A stretch of DNA of 64,000 nt from Lineus longissimus (taxonomy: Eukaryota > Nemertea > Pilidiophora > Heteronemertea > Lineidae), in NCBI RefSeq assembly GCF_910592395.1, contig NC_088325.1:7409501-7473500 (forward strand), given 5' to 3'. The first letter of the stretch is position 1, and each line of letters begins with the position of its first letter. The position numbers were made by a program, and so were the translations under genes. Below are positions 22,401 through 33,240 of the stretch, in pieces. A model generated the notes under the pieces. That model saw nothing but the letters and a program-made list of their open reading frames with translations, did not search any database and was not told the DNA's origin.

Positions 22401-24795
22401 AATCATACCTGGCGTTCAGATCAACAATGTCACTTTCTAACTTATCAAATAAATCTATGCTTGAATACCTCGAGTTTTCCGGCGGAATATATACGGTGTA
22501 TTCCTGTTTCGCCTATTCCTGTTCCGCCTATTCCTGTTTCGCCTATTCCTGTTTCGCCTAATTCCTGTTTCGCCTAATTCCTGTTTCGCCTATTCCTGTT
22601 TCGCCTAATTCCTGTTTCGCCTATTCCTGTTTCGCCTAATTCCTGATTAGCCTATTCCTGTTTCGCCTATTCAAATGTATTGCTAACCTCCCCACAGACG
22701 TAGGAATATGAACCGTCCCTTACTGACCGACCAAACCCGAGGAGAGCCACATATGTACGCATTGACGAACGCATGTTACGCCTCAAAGAACAATACGTCA
22801 ATGGAGAGAGGGACATAATGAGTTACGTTGATGCCATCAGTTACCTTGTCTGACATAATATCATGATATGTATTTTCCACCTTGTTTGACTTTATATGTG
22901 CTGTACCTACATGTATATTATGACATGGGTTTTACAGCTAATTTTGATCAAATAACTATGAGAATGTACAATATCATGTATTTTTATCAAAAACTCATGA
23001 ATTCAGTTTTCATAAAATAAACGACTGCTTTACTCTACTTAATCTATTAGTTTTTACTGTGTGTCAGTATGGTCCTATGGTCCTATGGTCAAATAAGTCC
23101 CGGACTGTCCCCGCTTTCAAGGTGACTCTTTCAAAACGGTCACGGCATGGTTTGTTAACAAAGTTGATGGCATTTGATTAGTCAAATTGTCATCACATCG
23201 TTAACATCATCCAATTGTCCCCTCACATTTTCCCCGTAAAATGGACATGCATCCCTAAGGTTCCCCGTGGGAGAGTCGATTTATTGTAGGGGTACTGGAA
23301 AGTAGGCGAAACAGGAATAGGCGAAACAGGAAATAGGCCAAACAGGAAATAGGCCAAACAGGAAATAGGCGAAAAAGGAATAGGCGGAACAGGAATAGGC
23401 GGAACAGGAATAGGCGAATCAGGAATAGGCGAAACAGGAATTTTGTAGGCGAAACAGGAATAGGCGAAACAGGAATAGGCGAAACAGGCATAAAACCATA
23501 TATACGACACCACATAATAGATCTTTATCTAGGGATAGACACTTTTTATCAATTTTACACCACTGAATATGTTGATGTTCACTATTCACAGCTTCACAAA
23601 ATTCTGTTAACTCATTTTTCACAAAAAGAGCAATTCCCCCAGATGGGTGAGCCGAACACACTTGTCTATTTTTTGCAAACATTTTAAAACCTGGTACCGA
23701 AATTTCATCAACATCATTAAGCTTAGTCTCGGTAATAAACAAAAATTGAAAGTCACTTACATACTCCTCAAAATCCTCAGCGATAAGTTTCGATTTTAAT
23801 CCACATACATTAAGATTTAACAGTTTAAAAAAGTCACGTTCCCGCTGTACTGGTGCTATATCATGCACCTCAGCGTCTCCGTAATGTTCCATGACAGTAG
23901 TCTGTTCACGTCCATAGTCACGAATGGGCCTCCCTTCCAACACGTGTTGTGGGTCCTCGCACGGTTTGCCGTCAATACACAGTTTGTCACGATTTATCCA
24001 AGCCTTTTTCCCCATATTCTTTGCTTTCTTCACGAATGGTCTTAGTTTCTTTCTCCTCTCTTCGATCAATCTAGGGTATTGCTCGTTGATATATATGTTT
24101 GTGCCCTTTAACTTAGGCGCTGCACGCTGTATCCTCCTTCGGTCATCACGGTTCACCAACTTTGCCACTATTGCTCTCGGTCGCTCAGAAGGTTTCCTTG
24201 GTCTCCCTATTCGATGAGCCCTTTGTGTATCAATTTCGTTTCTCGGTATTTCAAGCCTTTCTTCGATAATTTTAAGCAGCACATCCTTTGAGTCCTCGGT
24301 ATCGGTTTGGCCGTCCGGGACACCATCGAAAAGTAAGTTATCCATCATCGAGCGACATTGAACATCCAAAACCTGCTCCTGTAGTGAACCAATCGTGTCA
24401 TACAATTTGCGATTTTCTACTTCCAATACATCAACCTTCCGCCCAATATCGTCACACTTTTTCGAGGTAGAACTGACATCGGCCTTCAAAGTAGTGATTT
24501 CGTTCTCGATCCACTGTACACTGCGTTCTATTGTATCCAGCTTGTTCAATTTGGTGTACATGTCTGCTATTACCTCAGCAAGGGACAATTGCCTTCCGCC
24601 CACAAACACACCCTGCACTTGTGTACTGGTAGCCTGCGTCGAGCCTTGCTGTGCTTTATCACCATGTACTTGGCCCTGTACGCCGGTAACATTTTGGCCA
24701 CGTTGTTTCGAACTAGCAACTTGAGACACTGGTACTGACTTGCCTGCTATATTAGCACGATTTCTTTTGACCGGTGGTTGCTCCTGAGACGCCAT
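19405..24795 (-). pseudogene. LINE ORF: coiled coil/RRM, endonuclease, reverse transcriptase
   Basis: ATG 24795 starts a basic segment, then a coiled coil (about residues 75-140) and an ORF1-like RNA-binding fold ('NLLFDGVPDGQTDTEDSKDV'). An apurinic endonuclease domain begins LNLNVCGLKSKL, with ITETKLND. The reverse transcriptase has GVDGITNE, 'NYRGITLLSC' and the catalytic YADD. A C-terminal Cys/His knuckle follows (CGLCDQVC then HYFITC). Lesions: the 1,002-bp foldback insertion, an in-frame TGA at 21022-21024, loss of one GT in a GT run near 20817, and loss of one A near 19680. Removing the insertion and one 9-bp repeat, and counting the three lost bases, gives 4,383 nt, exactly 1,461 codons. 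That supports the reconstruction of a single ancestral ORF. Confidence 0.88.
22496..23497. mobile_element. Second foldback/TU-like element, inserted in the LINE
   Basis: The left arm (22499-22675) is a tandem 15-bp unit TTCCTGTTTCGCCTA. The right arm (23301-23486) is the same unit inverted. The ~620-bp core has no recognisable gene. ATATATACG flanks both sides (22487-22495 and 23498-23506). Joining the flanks across one copy restores the LINE endonuclease reading frame through VVYIPPENS, which proves a 9-bp duplication. The architecture and duplication length equal those of the element at 9232-10072 although the repeat units differ. Confidence 0.92.
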
Positions 24796-24932
24796 ACTTT
24801 TCGTGTTAGCGACATAGGGTGATGAAGACGGGTATCAACGACTTAATTTCTTAAAAAGGACGACACGTTCTTCAATCCCCTAACTTGATCCATCGCCATA
24901 TTCGTCCGTTGTTTCTTCTGTACGAAGACGTC

Positions 24933-25176
24933 AATATGCGACAGTGGCGCAACATAACGGATTTTTTGGAACTTCTATCCCTCACGAGATCTATCGCTCA
25001 CGGTTCCAGAACCTGCGGGTTCTAGAGCTCGCGGTATCTATCCCTCACGACAATTCTAGGAAATGCAGATTTTAGAAATTACAGCTGTACGCGCCACGAA
25101 CTATACGCCTCATCGGCTTCTAGAAGTAACTTGCTATCCCTCGCGCGTTGGTGAATATTTGCGGCAATAACCGCCC
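24933..25176 (-). repeat. Right arm of the inverted repeat around the LINE
   Basis: Reverse-strand match to 18612-18905 with a modest number of mismatches. Its inner edge abuts the 5' end of the LINE. Confidence 0.8.
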
Positions 25177-25278
25177 ATAGATGTGGCCACAGAGCCGTTC
25201 TCGTAGTGTGTGATAAGGCTGTCTTTCCTTTGAATAAATTGATATGCTTGCTTTGAAGAATGATATAGAGCATCGTGT

Positions 25279-25342
25279 GGCCCAGAATTATTTTCCCTTG
25301 CACAATAGAATTCCATTGTGTGAGGGAAAATAATTTTGGGCC
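25279..25342. repeat. 64-bp palindrome with no loop
   Basis: GGCCCAGAATTATTTTCCCT is mirrored by AGGGAAAATAATTTTGGGCC about GAATTC at the centre; the 32-bp arms have about four mismatches. It is probably a palindromic repeat or the joined ends of a MITE. Confidence 0.8.
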
Positions 25343-25746
25343 AACCTGTAGGCCCTAGAGCGGAATCAATCAATTCTGCATTATGCCATTCGCCATTCGC
25401 CACGACAGGTTTCGTTTTATTTCGGGCGTCTTTGCCTTAGGGACAAGGTTTACCAAAATGGCTCTGTCAACTTTGAGGTGAGATTTTTAGCAATCCAAAC
25501 TGAAACTCATGATTGATGATATGGATGAATGAAATCGAATGATAGTGTGAAAATGAGACAGTGTATCACTGAATACTCTATTCCTGGTAACAATGAGTTA
25601 AAGCTATCTGCGAATCATTACACATAAACATAAGGATAGGCCTAAATATCCATGCTTACATTTATGTTGACAAGGACAAGATGAGGTCAAACCACTACTA
25701 GGCACTACGGTAGTCGCATGTCGGTGTGGTAGGCTGTCTAGAGGTA
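25343..25746. other. No gene recognised
   Basis: Intergenic sequence between the palindrome and the foldback MITE. No coding or repeat structure is evident. Confidence 0.35.
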
Positions 25747-26441
25747 GGGTCTATTCTACAGACCAAAGGTCTTACAGACCACATTTTTTGGCTCTCACTT
25801 TTTTATTAGTGGAGATGTTCATGAAATCTAAAGAAAGCGATATTGGACCTTCAACGGTTGCCGCATGCTCAGAAAGAAATTTTTGAAAAAAAATTAATTT
25901 TAGTAGGGCCTACCTTGATTTTGAAGAAATAAAAGTCTGTAATTCTCAGAATTCTAAAAAATAAAAAACAGACCAACTTCAAAGGCAAATTAAGATATTT
26001 TTAAAACATTTGTTAAGTAAAGTCTGTAAATATCTGAATTCTAAATAAGAAAAAACATACCAACTTCAAAGGCAAATTATAATATTTTAAAAACATTTGT
26101 TAAATAAAAATTAAGTTTATTATGTGAAGGGTGATTCAAAGATTATGAATATTATGTCAACAAACAATTGATAATCTTTGTAGGCCTAGCACCCTTCACA
26201 TAATGAACTTAACCTTTTATTTAACAAATGTTTTTGAATATAATTTTTTGTCTTTGAAGTTGGTACGTTTTTTCTTATTTAGAATTCTGAGATTTACAGA
26301 CTTTTATTTCTTCAAAATCAAGGTACTAAAATTTAATTTTTTTCAAAAATATCACTTTAGATTTCATGAAAATCTCCACTAATAAAAAAGTGAGAGCCAA
26401 AAAACGGGGTCTGTAAGGTCTTTGGTCTGTAAAATAGACCC
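25747..26441. mobile_element. Foldback MITE, TA target duplication
   Basis: Both ends read GGGTCTATT(C/T)TACAGACC inward and are flanked by TA (25745-25746 and 26442-26443). The two arms are inverted copies for almost their whole length and meet near 26155 in a second palindrome ('cccttcacataat'). The left arm is longer because a ~90-bp block (AATTCTAAA..AACATTTGTTAA) is tandemly duplicated. No gene is present. A TA duplication fits Tc1/mariner-type mobilisation. Confidence 0.8.
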
Positions 26442-26465
26442 TAGCCTACCGTCTATAGACAACCT

Positions 26466-27199
26466 GCGAAAATAAATTTCGGCCATTTTGAAAAGCGCAG
26501 TAGTTATAATATATTATGATTATGACCGTGTCACGGTTTCAGATTTTTTCGCTATTTTGCCGGATCTTCGGTTCGACATGCGCAGTTCATTCATGATTTT
26601 TGGACTTGGACAATTATTTGAAATCGGCAATTTTGACATGTTTATATCTGGTGATGATGATGGAAGGATGCCGCGCGTTCACAGTTGGTGACGAATTTTC
26701 TTTCGGCTGTTGAATGCGCTATCAAAGCTTCGGACAAAGTGGATAAAATGTTCTATGAAAGTGCGGTGTTGCCCCTTGTGCAGAAGACTGGTGTACGTCG
26801 TCCGGCAAAATAACATTTCGTATACGATTGCCGTATCGCCATTGCCAGCAGAAACAGTAGAAATCTAAAATATACAATTTGTCTGAAAATTATTAACTGC
26901 GCATGTCAAATGGATTCGGATTGGAAGTTCCGGCTAAATAACCAAAATGAAATGAAACCATGACACGGTAAAATATCCACTGCGTTTGAAAAGACCCTTT
27001 TCACAGGCAACGTTTGTTAAACATGGCATAAAAGTGAAAATATTGAAGTTGTCCATGTCTTCCAATGTTCATCATATTTTGAATGCTTTTGGTGATGATT
27101 TGAAATTAAACATTACTTTTAATAGTTTTATGTCACAGTAAACTTATGCTGCCTGTGAAAAGGCCTTTTCAAAATGGCTGAAATTTATTTTCGCATACG
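26466..27199. mobile_element. Degenerate inverted-repeat element
   Basis: The terminal TGCGAAAATAAATTTC and the following 'GCCATTTTGAAAAG' occur at the left end and inverted at the right end. Inner blocks 'ccgtgtca(c/t)ggtttc' and 'gacatgcgcagtt' are also inverted between the halves. Only short, unconvincing frames lie inside. The flanking duplication is unclear. Confidence 0.65.
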
Positions 27200-27207
27200 G
27201 TTTATTA

Positions 27208-27559
27208 GGCCCTTTTCCAGATGCACGCCGGTACCACCTAGAAGGGACATCAAAACAAACTACCTTCGATAGGTTTTTACGGTCAATGATGCCAGACAAT
27301 GCCTCTCAAGCCATTGTCAGGCGTCTTTTACCATGAAGATCTATTATTGCTGATTGTTTGTTTTGCCGATCCTATAGATCGTTGCACTTGATTGGGGATA
27401 ACGTTTACAAAGACGTCGCGTCACGTCACGTTACAGTCATGTAAAACTGTCGGAGCCGCAATGCATCGTGACGTGACCACGGCCAACACATGGGATGTAA
27501 ACGTTGTTCCCAATCAAAGTGCATGAATCTAGTGGTACCGGCGTATCTGGCAAAGGGGC
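27208..27559. mobile_element. 352-bp MITE with TA duplication
   Basis: The left end GGCCCTTTTCCAGAT and right end (inverted) GCCCCTTTGCCAGAT are followed on both sides by the inverted 'CGCCGGTACCAC'. TA flanks both ends (27206-27207 and 27560-27561). A further inner pair, 'tgattgggga(t)aacgtttac', is also inverted. Non-coding. Confidence 0.75.
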
Positions 27560-27624
27560 TATGCATCTTTGTCAATATATTGACATTGCTAAGCTTCACA
27601 GACAACACGTCTGATTAATACCTT

Positions 27625-28290
27625 GACGAAAAGTACAGCATGCATTTGTATGCAATCTATTTCAAGCTGAAGTTGATCGGCTATTACTCGCTCGTAAACG
27701 GCATCGCTGTACACACCATTGCCATTGTAACAAGTTCAGGGCTGGAAATTCCCACAATGCACACCACAGAGTTTTCAAATAAAGTAAGTGAACACAATTT
27801 TACGACGGCAAAAGTATGCCATGGTTTATTGGTACAATCTGCGGTAAATTAGTTGATTGCGGCAGCAAATACCGCGAGTGCCGTCGTATATTTGTATTTC
27901 CAGCCCTGAAGTTAGCGTGAGGCCACTGACCTTCGCTGTTGCTCGATCAGCGGTCTGATATCTCGGCAAGTGTATAGTGTCTCATTCAAAAACCACAAAA
28001 TGCTTTGCGTTGAAACTTAGTAGTGTCTAGAGCAGATTAAAAGGGCAAACACTCATATTAACAGCGCAGTGACCATGGAAAGTGAGGTCTGTGTGATCAA
28101 AAATGGGTTCACCATATGCTACTTTATTTACCGCATAGCGATAGTGTACATTGCATATGGCAGAACCAGCTCAAATTTGGGTGAGGTGCACCGTTAAGTG
28201 AGGCGCGCAATATACAGAAAATTGAAACGTATTTCTTCAGTGGTGTGGGCGGAGGGAACGGAGGCAATACGGCTGGAAGTTCAGTATGTT
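27625..28290 (+). repeat. Interspersed repeat, copy 1 (inverted copy at 48570-49320)
   Basis: The blocks 'gcatgcatttgtatgcaat', 'ctcgatcagcggtctgatat', 'ctcattcaaaaaccac', 'gggttcaccatatg' and 'ggcggagggaacggaggcaa' match 49320-48570 on the opposite strand in order. This copy carries a 172-bp insertion that the other lacks, and lacks the 237-bp MITE that the other has. Confidence 0.85.
27737..27908. mobile_element. 172-bp hAT-type MITE with 5-bp duplication
   Basis: CAGGGCTGGAAAT at the left end is exactly inverted at the right. AAGTT occurs on both sides (27732-27736 and 27909-27913). The paralogous repeat at 49206-49225 preserves the unoccupied site, confirming a 5-bp duplication. CAGGG-type ends fit hAT elements, whose duplications are usually 8 bp; a 5-bp subgroup is known. 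Confidence 0.85.
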
Positions 28291-28715
28291 TAAATGGAAT
28301 GAGTTTACAATTCCCGTTCTCCTGCCCAAAGAAAGGTCATGGGTTGACTAAAGAAGTGTTCAATGGACCCCTTCACACCAAGTAGGTTTTCGCTTTCTAC
28401 GTCACCTTGTCTTTTGTTCGGCCCATTGTTTGGGCTTATTTTTAGACCAACGTGCGTTTGCCAGCCGAAATAAAGCCTTATAACTAAGGGCATGTGTAGT
28501 TGTCTATGGATTCACACTAGTTTAATGCGATCAAACTACGTCATTTCCGATCGGGGAATATAAATTTGCCACCTGGTGGTGTTGTTGACTTGTATCTGGG
28601 GTATGAAAAATATCGAAATTCAAAATTGGAGTCTGTAAGATTTTCTCTAGAAAGATACCCCTGAGAAATATTTTGGAATGAGTGCTATAGGGTAGAACTA
28701 ATGGTGTCCCCCCAT
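28291..28715. other. No gene recognised
   Basis: No supportable coding region. 'gtcatttccgatcgggga' near 28540 is shared, inverted, with 12936-12955, so part of this is interspersed repeat. Confidence 0.35.
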
Positions 28716-28910
28716 AAGTCTGACATCCCGTAAGTCCGAAGTATCATAAGTCCGACAATGGAAAAATTATTTTGTGAAAATGTACCACAATTCTGACATC
28801 CCACAAGTCAGACATCCCACAAGTCAGACATCCCATAAGTCCCACATTCATAAAGGTATCATAAGTCTGAAGTACCACATGTCCGACATCTCATAAGTCC
28901 GACAATGAGA
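28716..28910 (+). repeat. Minisatellite, ~15-bp unit
   Basis: GACATCCCATAAGTC-type units repeat with drift, interrupted around 28758-28795. The period is the same 15 bp as in the two foldback elements, but no inverted partner array is found. Confidence 0.75.
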
Positions 28911-29695
28911 CATTATTCTTGGGATTTATTTGAAATCAATGTTCTCAGCAAACAGCACCAATGACATCATCAAATAAAAGGCGAGAAAATGATAATCCTG
29001 TGGGCGACTGTCCTTCCACAGAGTTCAATTGGAAGTTGTTGCTGATTACCAATGCTGTTGAGATTGAGAAGAATAAAACAACGCTATCTTGATTCATAGC
29101 GGGAGGGCGAGCGGTAAGGGAAATGGCAAAACTGACGTCATCACCCCGCCTGACCTCCAAACAAATAGGCAATTTCCATTTTGACCACCCAGCGAAGATT
29201 TTTTAATAAAGCACCAGCAAATCTCTTTCAATGTCAAGAAAGCACCTGACCACGAAAGATTAATGCCTCCCTTCGGATCTCTAAACCAAGAGATTGACAT
29301 TTTACATATCATTTGATTAAGTTAGAAGGTATATGTAGATTGAGGCAAAAAGCATGCTCGCACTCGAAGAGTGATAATGACGGCTTTGTTTACATTTGAA
29401 TCGGCCAAAAGCACGGTCATTTGAATGACTCTAGTAAATTATCCCAACCCTCAGTAATGAATGCATTCCAAATCTTCCCTTTAATCGTATGCAAGCATTT
29501 AAATTACGAGATACAATGGTTTCTTGCAGTACAAGACGATTTTTATGTGACTTCATAGAACATTTTTCATTGGGTGTATATAAATAATGACCCAATCAAC
29601 TGTGACAGTCTGTGACTCTGCAGACAACTAACTAGACTAGACCTAAAAGAATAATCTAGATCAGAAAAAAACTGATATCACAACAGTAAAGTTGG
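28911..29695. other. No gene recognised
   Basis: Two minus-strand frames of 70-75 residues (28945-29312) carry no motif. AT-rich flank otherwise. Confidence 0.35.
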
Positions 29696-29949
29696 TGAAT
29701 ATATAGAAAGGCGTAAATCGGCCATTTGAGTGTTACTATGGCATGTTTCTTAACCGCTGAAGTGATGAACTTGAAATTCGGTACACATGAATCCCTTTGT
29801 CATAACCGCTGACACCGAATTTTGGTCTGATCTGATTCTCAACTTGGCCACCAGGGTGCCAAAACTAAAAAAGGTAAAAATTGCAATATCTCATTTATTA
29901 GTGACTTGTTTTCAATGATATTTTTATGGTAGGTACTCCAAGCAAGGAT
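29696..29949 (-). repeat. Inverted unit of the ~300-bp family
   Basis: 'cggccatttgagtg', 'tggcatgtttcttaaccgc', 'ttctcaacttggccaccagg' and 'ggtaggtactcc' are the reverse strand of the 3.4-6.1 kb unit. It leads directly into the 271-bp tandem duplication. Confidence 0.8.
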
Positions 29950-30491
29950 ACATCACTTGTCATACCGATTTTGATTTGACTTGTATACATACTATGCATG
30001 CACATATCATTTAACCAGGATGAATTCCTATTAACCACCAAATATCTGTTCGGTGAGCACAATGGCCCCTGGCCTTTTCATTTAAGGGACTTGTTGTGGA
30101 GAACCTTGACGTTGACATTCTTCCTGGGACACCCTTTTTGGAGTAAAATGACACAGCTGCATTACCAGCTAAACATTGGGTCGTCTCAGGTGATGGTACT
30201 GTTTGTTTAAAGCTATGGTTACATCACTTGTCATACCGATTTTGATTAGACTTGTATACATACTATGCATGCACATATCATTTAACCAGGATGAATTCCT
30301 ATTAACCACCAAATATCTGTGCGGTGAGCACAATGGCCCCTGGCCTTTTCATTTAAGGGACTTGTTGTGGAGAACCTTGACGTTGACATTCTTCCTGGGA
30401 CACCCTTTTTGGAGTAAAATGACACAGCTGTATTACCAGCTAAACATTGGGTCGTCTCAGGTGATGGTACTGTTTGTTTAAAGCTATGGTT
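29950..30491 (+). repeat. Tandem duplication of a 271-bp segment
   Basis: 29950-30220 and 30221-30491 are nearly identical; I see only a handful of substitutions, for example TTCGGTG/TGCGGTG. The unit contains 'ggtgagcacaatggcccctg', a module also found at 3952 (inverted), 33270 and 52280. Open frames in each copy are the same chance frame duplicated, not two genes. Confidence 0.9.
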
Positions 30492-30598
30492 CAGTAAGTA
30501 AATCACTCGACTGCCATGCTGTTCACACCCCCACATTATTTGCGCCCGTCCACCTCAACTTCTGTTTGGCCAGGGTAATTCAATGAGGTTGAAATCCC

Positions 30599-31610
30599 TT
30601 GGACAATCCCTCAGACAATTGTTCAGACTCCGAATACGCTCTTGAATGGTGCAGAAAGCCAACTGGTGATATTGTCTATAATTGGCCCACTCTCGACATG
30701 GTAACACATTTGGTCAAGCGAAAGGAACACTTCTGTCAAATCAGTCCAGTATTCACAGCTGGAATCGACCCAGTCAGCAGGATGGTTGTAAAACCAGCCA
30801 ACCATGATCTATTGAGCCGGTTAACCACAGTGCCGGGATTATTTGGACCCAAACAACATTTTGTCACCCGAAGTGATTGTGCAATGCCAGGGTCTAGTAG
30901 TCCAATACAACAGTGTGTTCATTCCAGAGAGTATAACGGCGGTTCTGGACCTTTCATAGCCATGGTTAAGATGGGTCCAGTCCAACCACCTCAGCCAATG
31001 AGTAAGCTTCCACAGTACTGTCGCAATAAAATGGTGGAATCCAGGACAATAAGAAAACAAAGGTGTGTTTAAACGCCTAGAGAATGTTGAGGTTACTTTA
31101 AATTACCTTTACTCGTCATTCCTGGTCAAGAAACCAAATGGTGGCCACCGACAAGACACCACATTTTCTAATGTAGGTCACTTTGGCAAGCCACAATCCT
31201 CAACATTGACTCTTCTCTCCGCCAAGTCGCTTGTTAGAAGTACATCATCACCAAAGATTTGAAGAACACTTTTTACCAGATACCATCAGCGTGGTAATCT
31301 ATGACATATTGAGGAGTCGCCACACCTTTTCATGGTGTCGGAGTTTACACGGAATCTGCAATGGGCATGCCAGGTTCAGAGACTGACTTGTGGAACTCAT
31401 GTTTCGTGTTCTTGGTCCACTCTCAAAGGATGGCTCAGTTGCAAAGATTGCTGATGATCTCTTCATTGGAGATGATACCCCTTTTGAGCTCCTCCACAAC
31501 TTTAGAAGATTCTTTCAATCCCTGCACATCCACGTTCTTGCTCTGTCTGCTCCAAAGACTGCAACCATTCTTGGTTGGTTATGGTGCCTTGGTACACTTT
31601 AGGCCAGCCT
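30599..31610 (+). pseudogene. Ty3/gypsy-like pol remnant
   Basis: A 157-residue open frame (to 31072) ends with a segment containing GPVQPPQ and LPQYCRNKMVE, which I associate with the region just before reverse transcriptase in gypsy-type elements. The next frame has LNYLYSSFLVKKPNGGH, the conserved entry to the RT fingers. Then come MGMPGSET and, in another frame, VAKIADDLFIGDDTP, where ADD marks the catalytic aspartates. Frame changes near 31050, 31170 and 31390, stops and missing blocks show it is dead. No LTRs, RNase H or integrase follow. Confidence 0.72.
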
Positions 31611-32396
31611 TCACATCAGCTTTCTTTTATACGCCCGTCGCAAGACAGAAGTATTATGGTATGGGCCTGTCGTGTGTCGTGCATTGCACGTCCAGGCTAT
31701 AACTTCAAAACCGCGGGAGATTTCACTCTTATTTTTGGCTCACCGTAGGGGAGTCTATACAATACTGCAGCAAGAGCAACAGAAGTAGCATCGTGTTGTA
31801 CCGTCGTCGAATCGTACCATGATCGTGTCTTAGCACTGCACTGTCCTAGGTCGGCTCGATGAGAGCGCAGTATGGACCACGTATCGTGACCGAAATCCCA
31901 GCGGCTCGTGTTTAATTTCGGACCTTACCTGAATTTACATCGGATCGTAATCGACATGTTGTCTGCCGGTTCCTGACCAAAAAATTAAATCATCGTCTCC
32001 TGTTGTCTTGTATCGTATCGTATCATACTACAAATTGACCAATCATCCTTAGACGTTCCCAGTGTTGATTGGTTCATTTTGTCTGACGTAGTTCTGCAGG
32101 AAATTGAAGTTTGTTTACCATGAAAATTTAATGGGAAAGTTGACATTCACTTTCTTGACAACAGGGCAAAGTGGGTAAATTCTAACAAGCTTGAAACTTA
32201 TCCATGAATATTAGCACTTATTCTAGCCTCAACCAACGATTATCAGGTTTGACGCATATGAAGTTATGACATGTTTTCAATCGAAGTATGTCCCACTCGC
32301 GACAAGTGCCAGGTCATCAGTTGGGCAGTGATTGGGCAATATGGGTGACGTCAATTAGTTACATTGAGCACATGGCTAATTTAAGTTTAAGTTAAG
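31611..32396. other. Repeat DNA with the GGCTCACCGTAGGGGAG motif
   Basis: 31736-31765 has 'ggctcaccgtaggggagtct', the same end motif as at 5346-5375, 6078-6107 and 50321. It is followed by DNA rich in GTATCG words (31790-32040). No gene is recognised. Confidence 0.5.
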
Positions 32397-32665
32397 CCTG
32401 TGCCCGTTAGTATCGCATCGTATCGGATCATTTCGTCGCTTCGTGCAGTGTTCAGACGATACTCCGGCAAGACCGAATCATACTTCGATTTCTATCGACT
32501 CGTACTATATATTTTATCGGACAGTACCATGAATTTTTTCAGTTGTGTGCTGGTTTCTCTCGGACCGTATCGCAAAAATTCATTGCAAGGTCTGCGCACA
32601 GTAAGATACGGTCCGTGGATTGTCGTCGGTTCTTACTCTGACCGTACAGCTCAAAAACTGCAGTG
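32397..32665 (+). repeat. ~260-bp interspersed repeat, second copy inverted at 63735-63984
   Basis: The two copies share 'gtgcagtgttcagacgatac', 'tccggcaagaccgaatc', 'gcaaaaattcattgca' and 'gtcgtcggttc' in order. Each has an open frame but the frame is not conserved, so it is taken as non-coding. Confidence 0.85.
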
Positions 32666-33240
32666 ACCATTGATCTCACAGATTAGTACACATGTACAGT
32701 ACCGTATAGTCAGGTGATCTCTGGGACAAAAGTGATCTCAGGGATTTGGCGACTGGGGAGCCAAATCAGAAAACCGTAAAAATTGCGATTATTGCTTAAG
32801 AGAGAGTGTTGAAGGATTTCGTGCGTAAGTTGAGGAAAGTTGAAAAGATAGTGCCATACATGTTGACCATCGAATGATGTCCAAACAATTGTTTTCAATT
32901 TGTTCCTGTTCATAAAGAAGATTGTTTTAGCCTTAAGCAAATGCTATTGTTAAGTTTTGTTATCAAAGTTTATTTTGATTTGATTATTATTTTTATGTCG
33001 TTCTTCATTCAAGTCCTCTAACATGGAACAAATGCCATTTTACCCCGACTCATTCAAACAATGATGTGCAGCCATCAGGAAAGGGAACGGCCTGAGAAAG
33101 GTCTCAAATTGAAACTTATGCCCTAACACATCTACAGAGTATCATAAACATATGGTTAGAATACTTGGTATTTCTATATAATCATGGATTTAGGAACTGT
33201 TGCATTATTCAAGAGACATCCTGTATATAGCATGTTTCTT
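32666..33240. other. No gene recognised
   Basis: AT-rich sequence without motifs or clear repeats. Confidence 0.35.

Larger units (their letters stand above)
19298..24932 (-). mobile_element. Non-LTR retrotransposon (LINE), inactive
   Basis: Read on the minus strand, the element has a 5' leader (about 24796-24932), one long ORF, a short 3' UTR with AATAAA, and a (TTATG)n tail that appears as ACATA/ATAAC repeats at 19298-19352. A microsatellite tail and a single fused ORF fit several APE-type LINE clades; I do not assign one. A foldback element (22496-23497) splits it. Target-site duplications were not identified. The 5' boundary is taken where the right inverted-repeat arm begins. Confidence 0.85.

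Noticed and set aside
29998-30481. Two similar 70-92-residue frames
   Set aside because: They are one chance frame duplicated by the 271-bp tandem duplication in repeat DNA.
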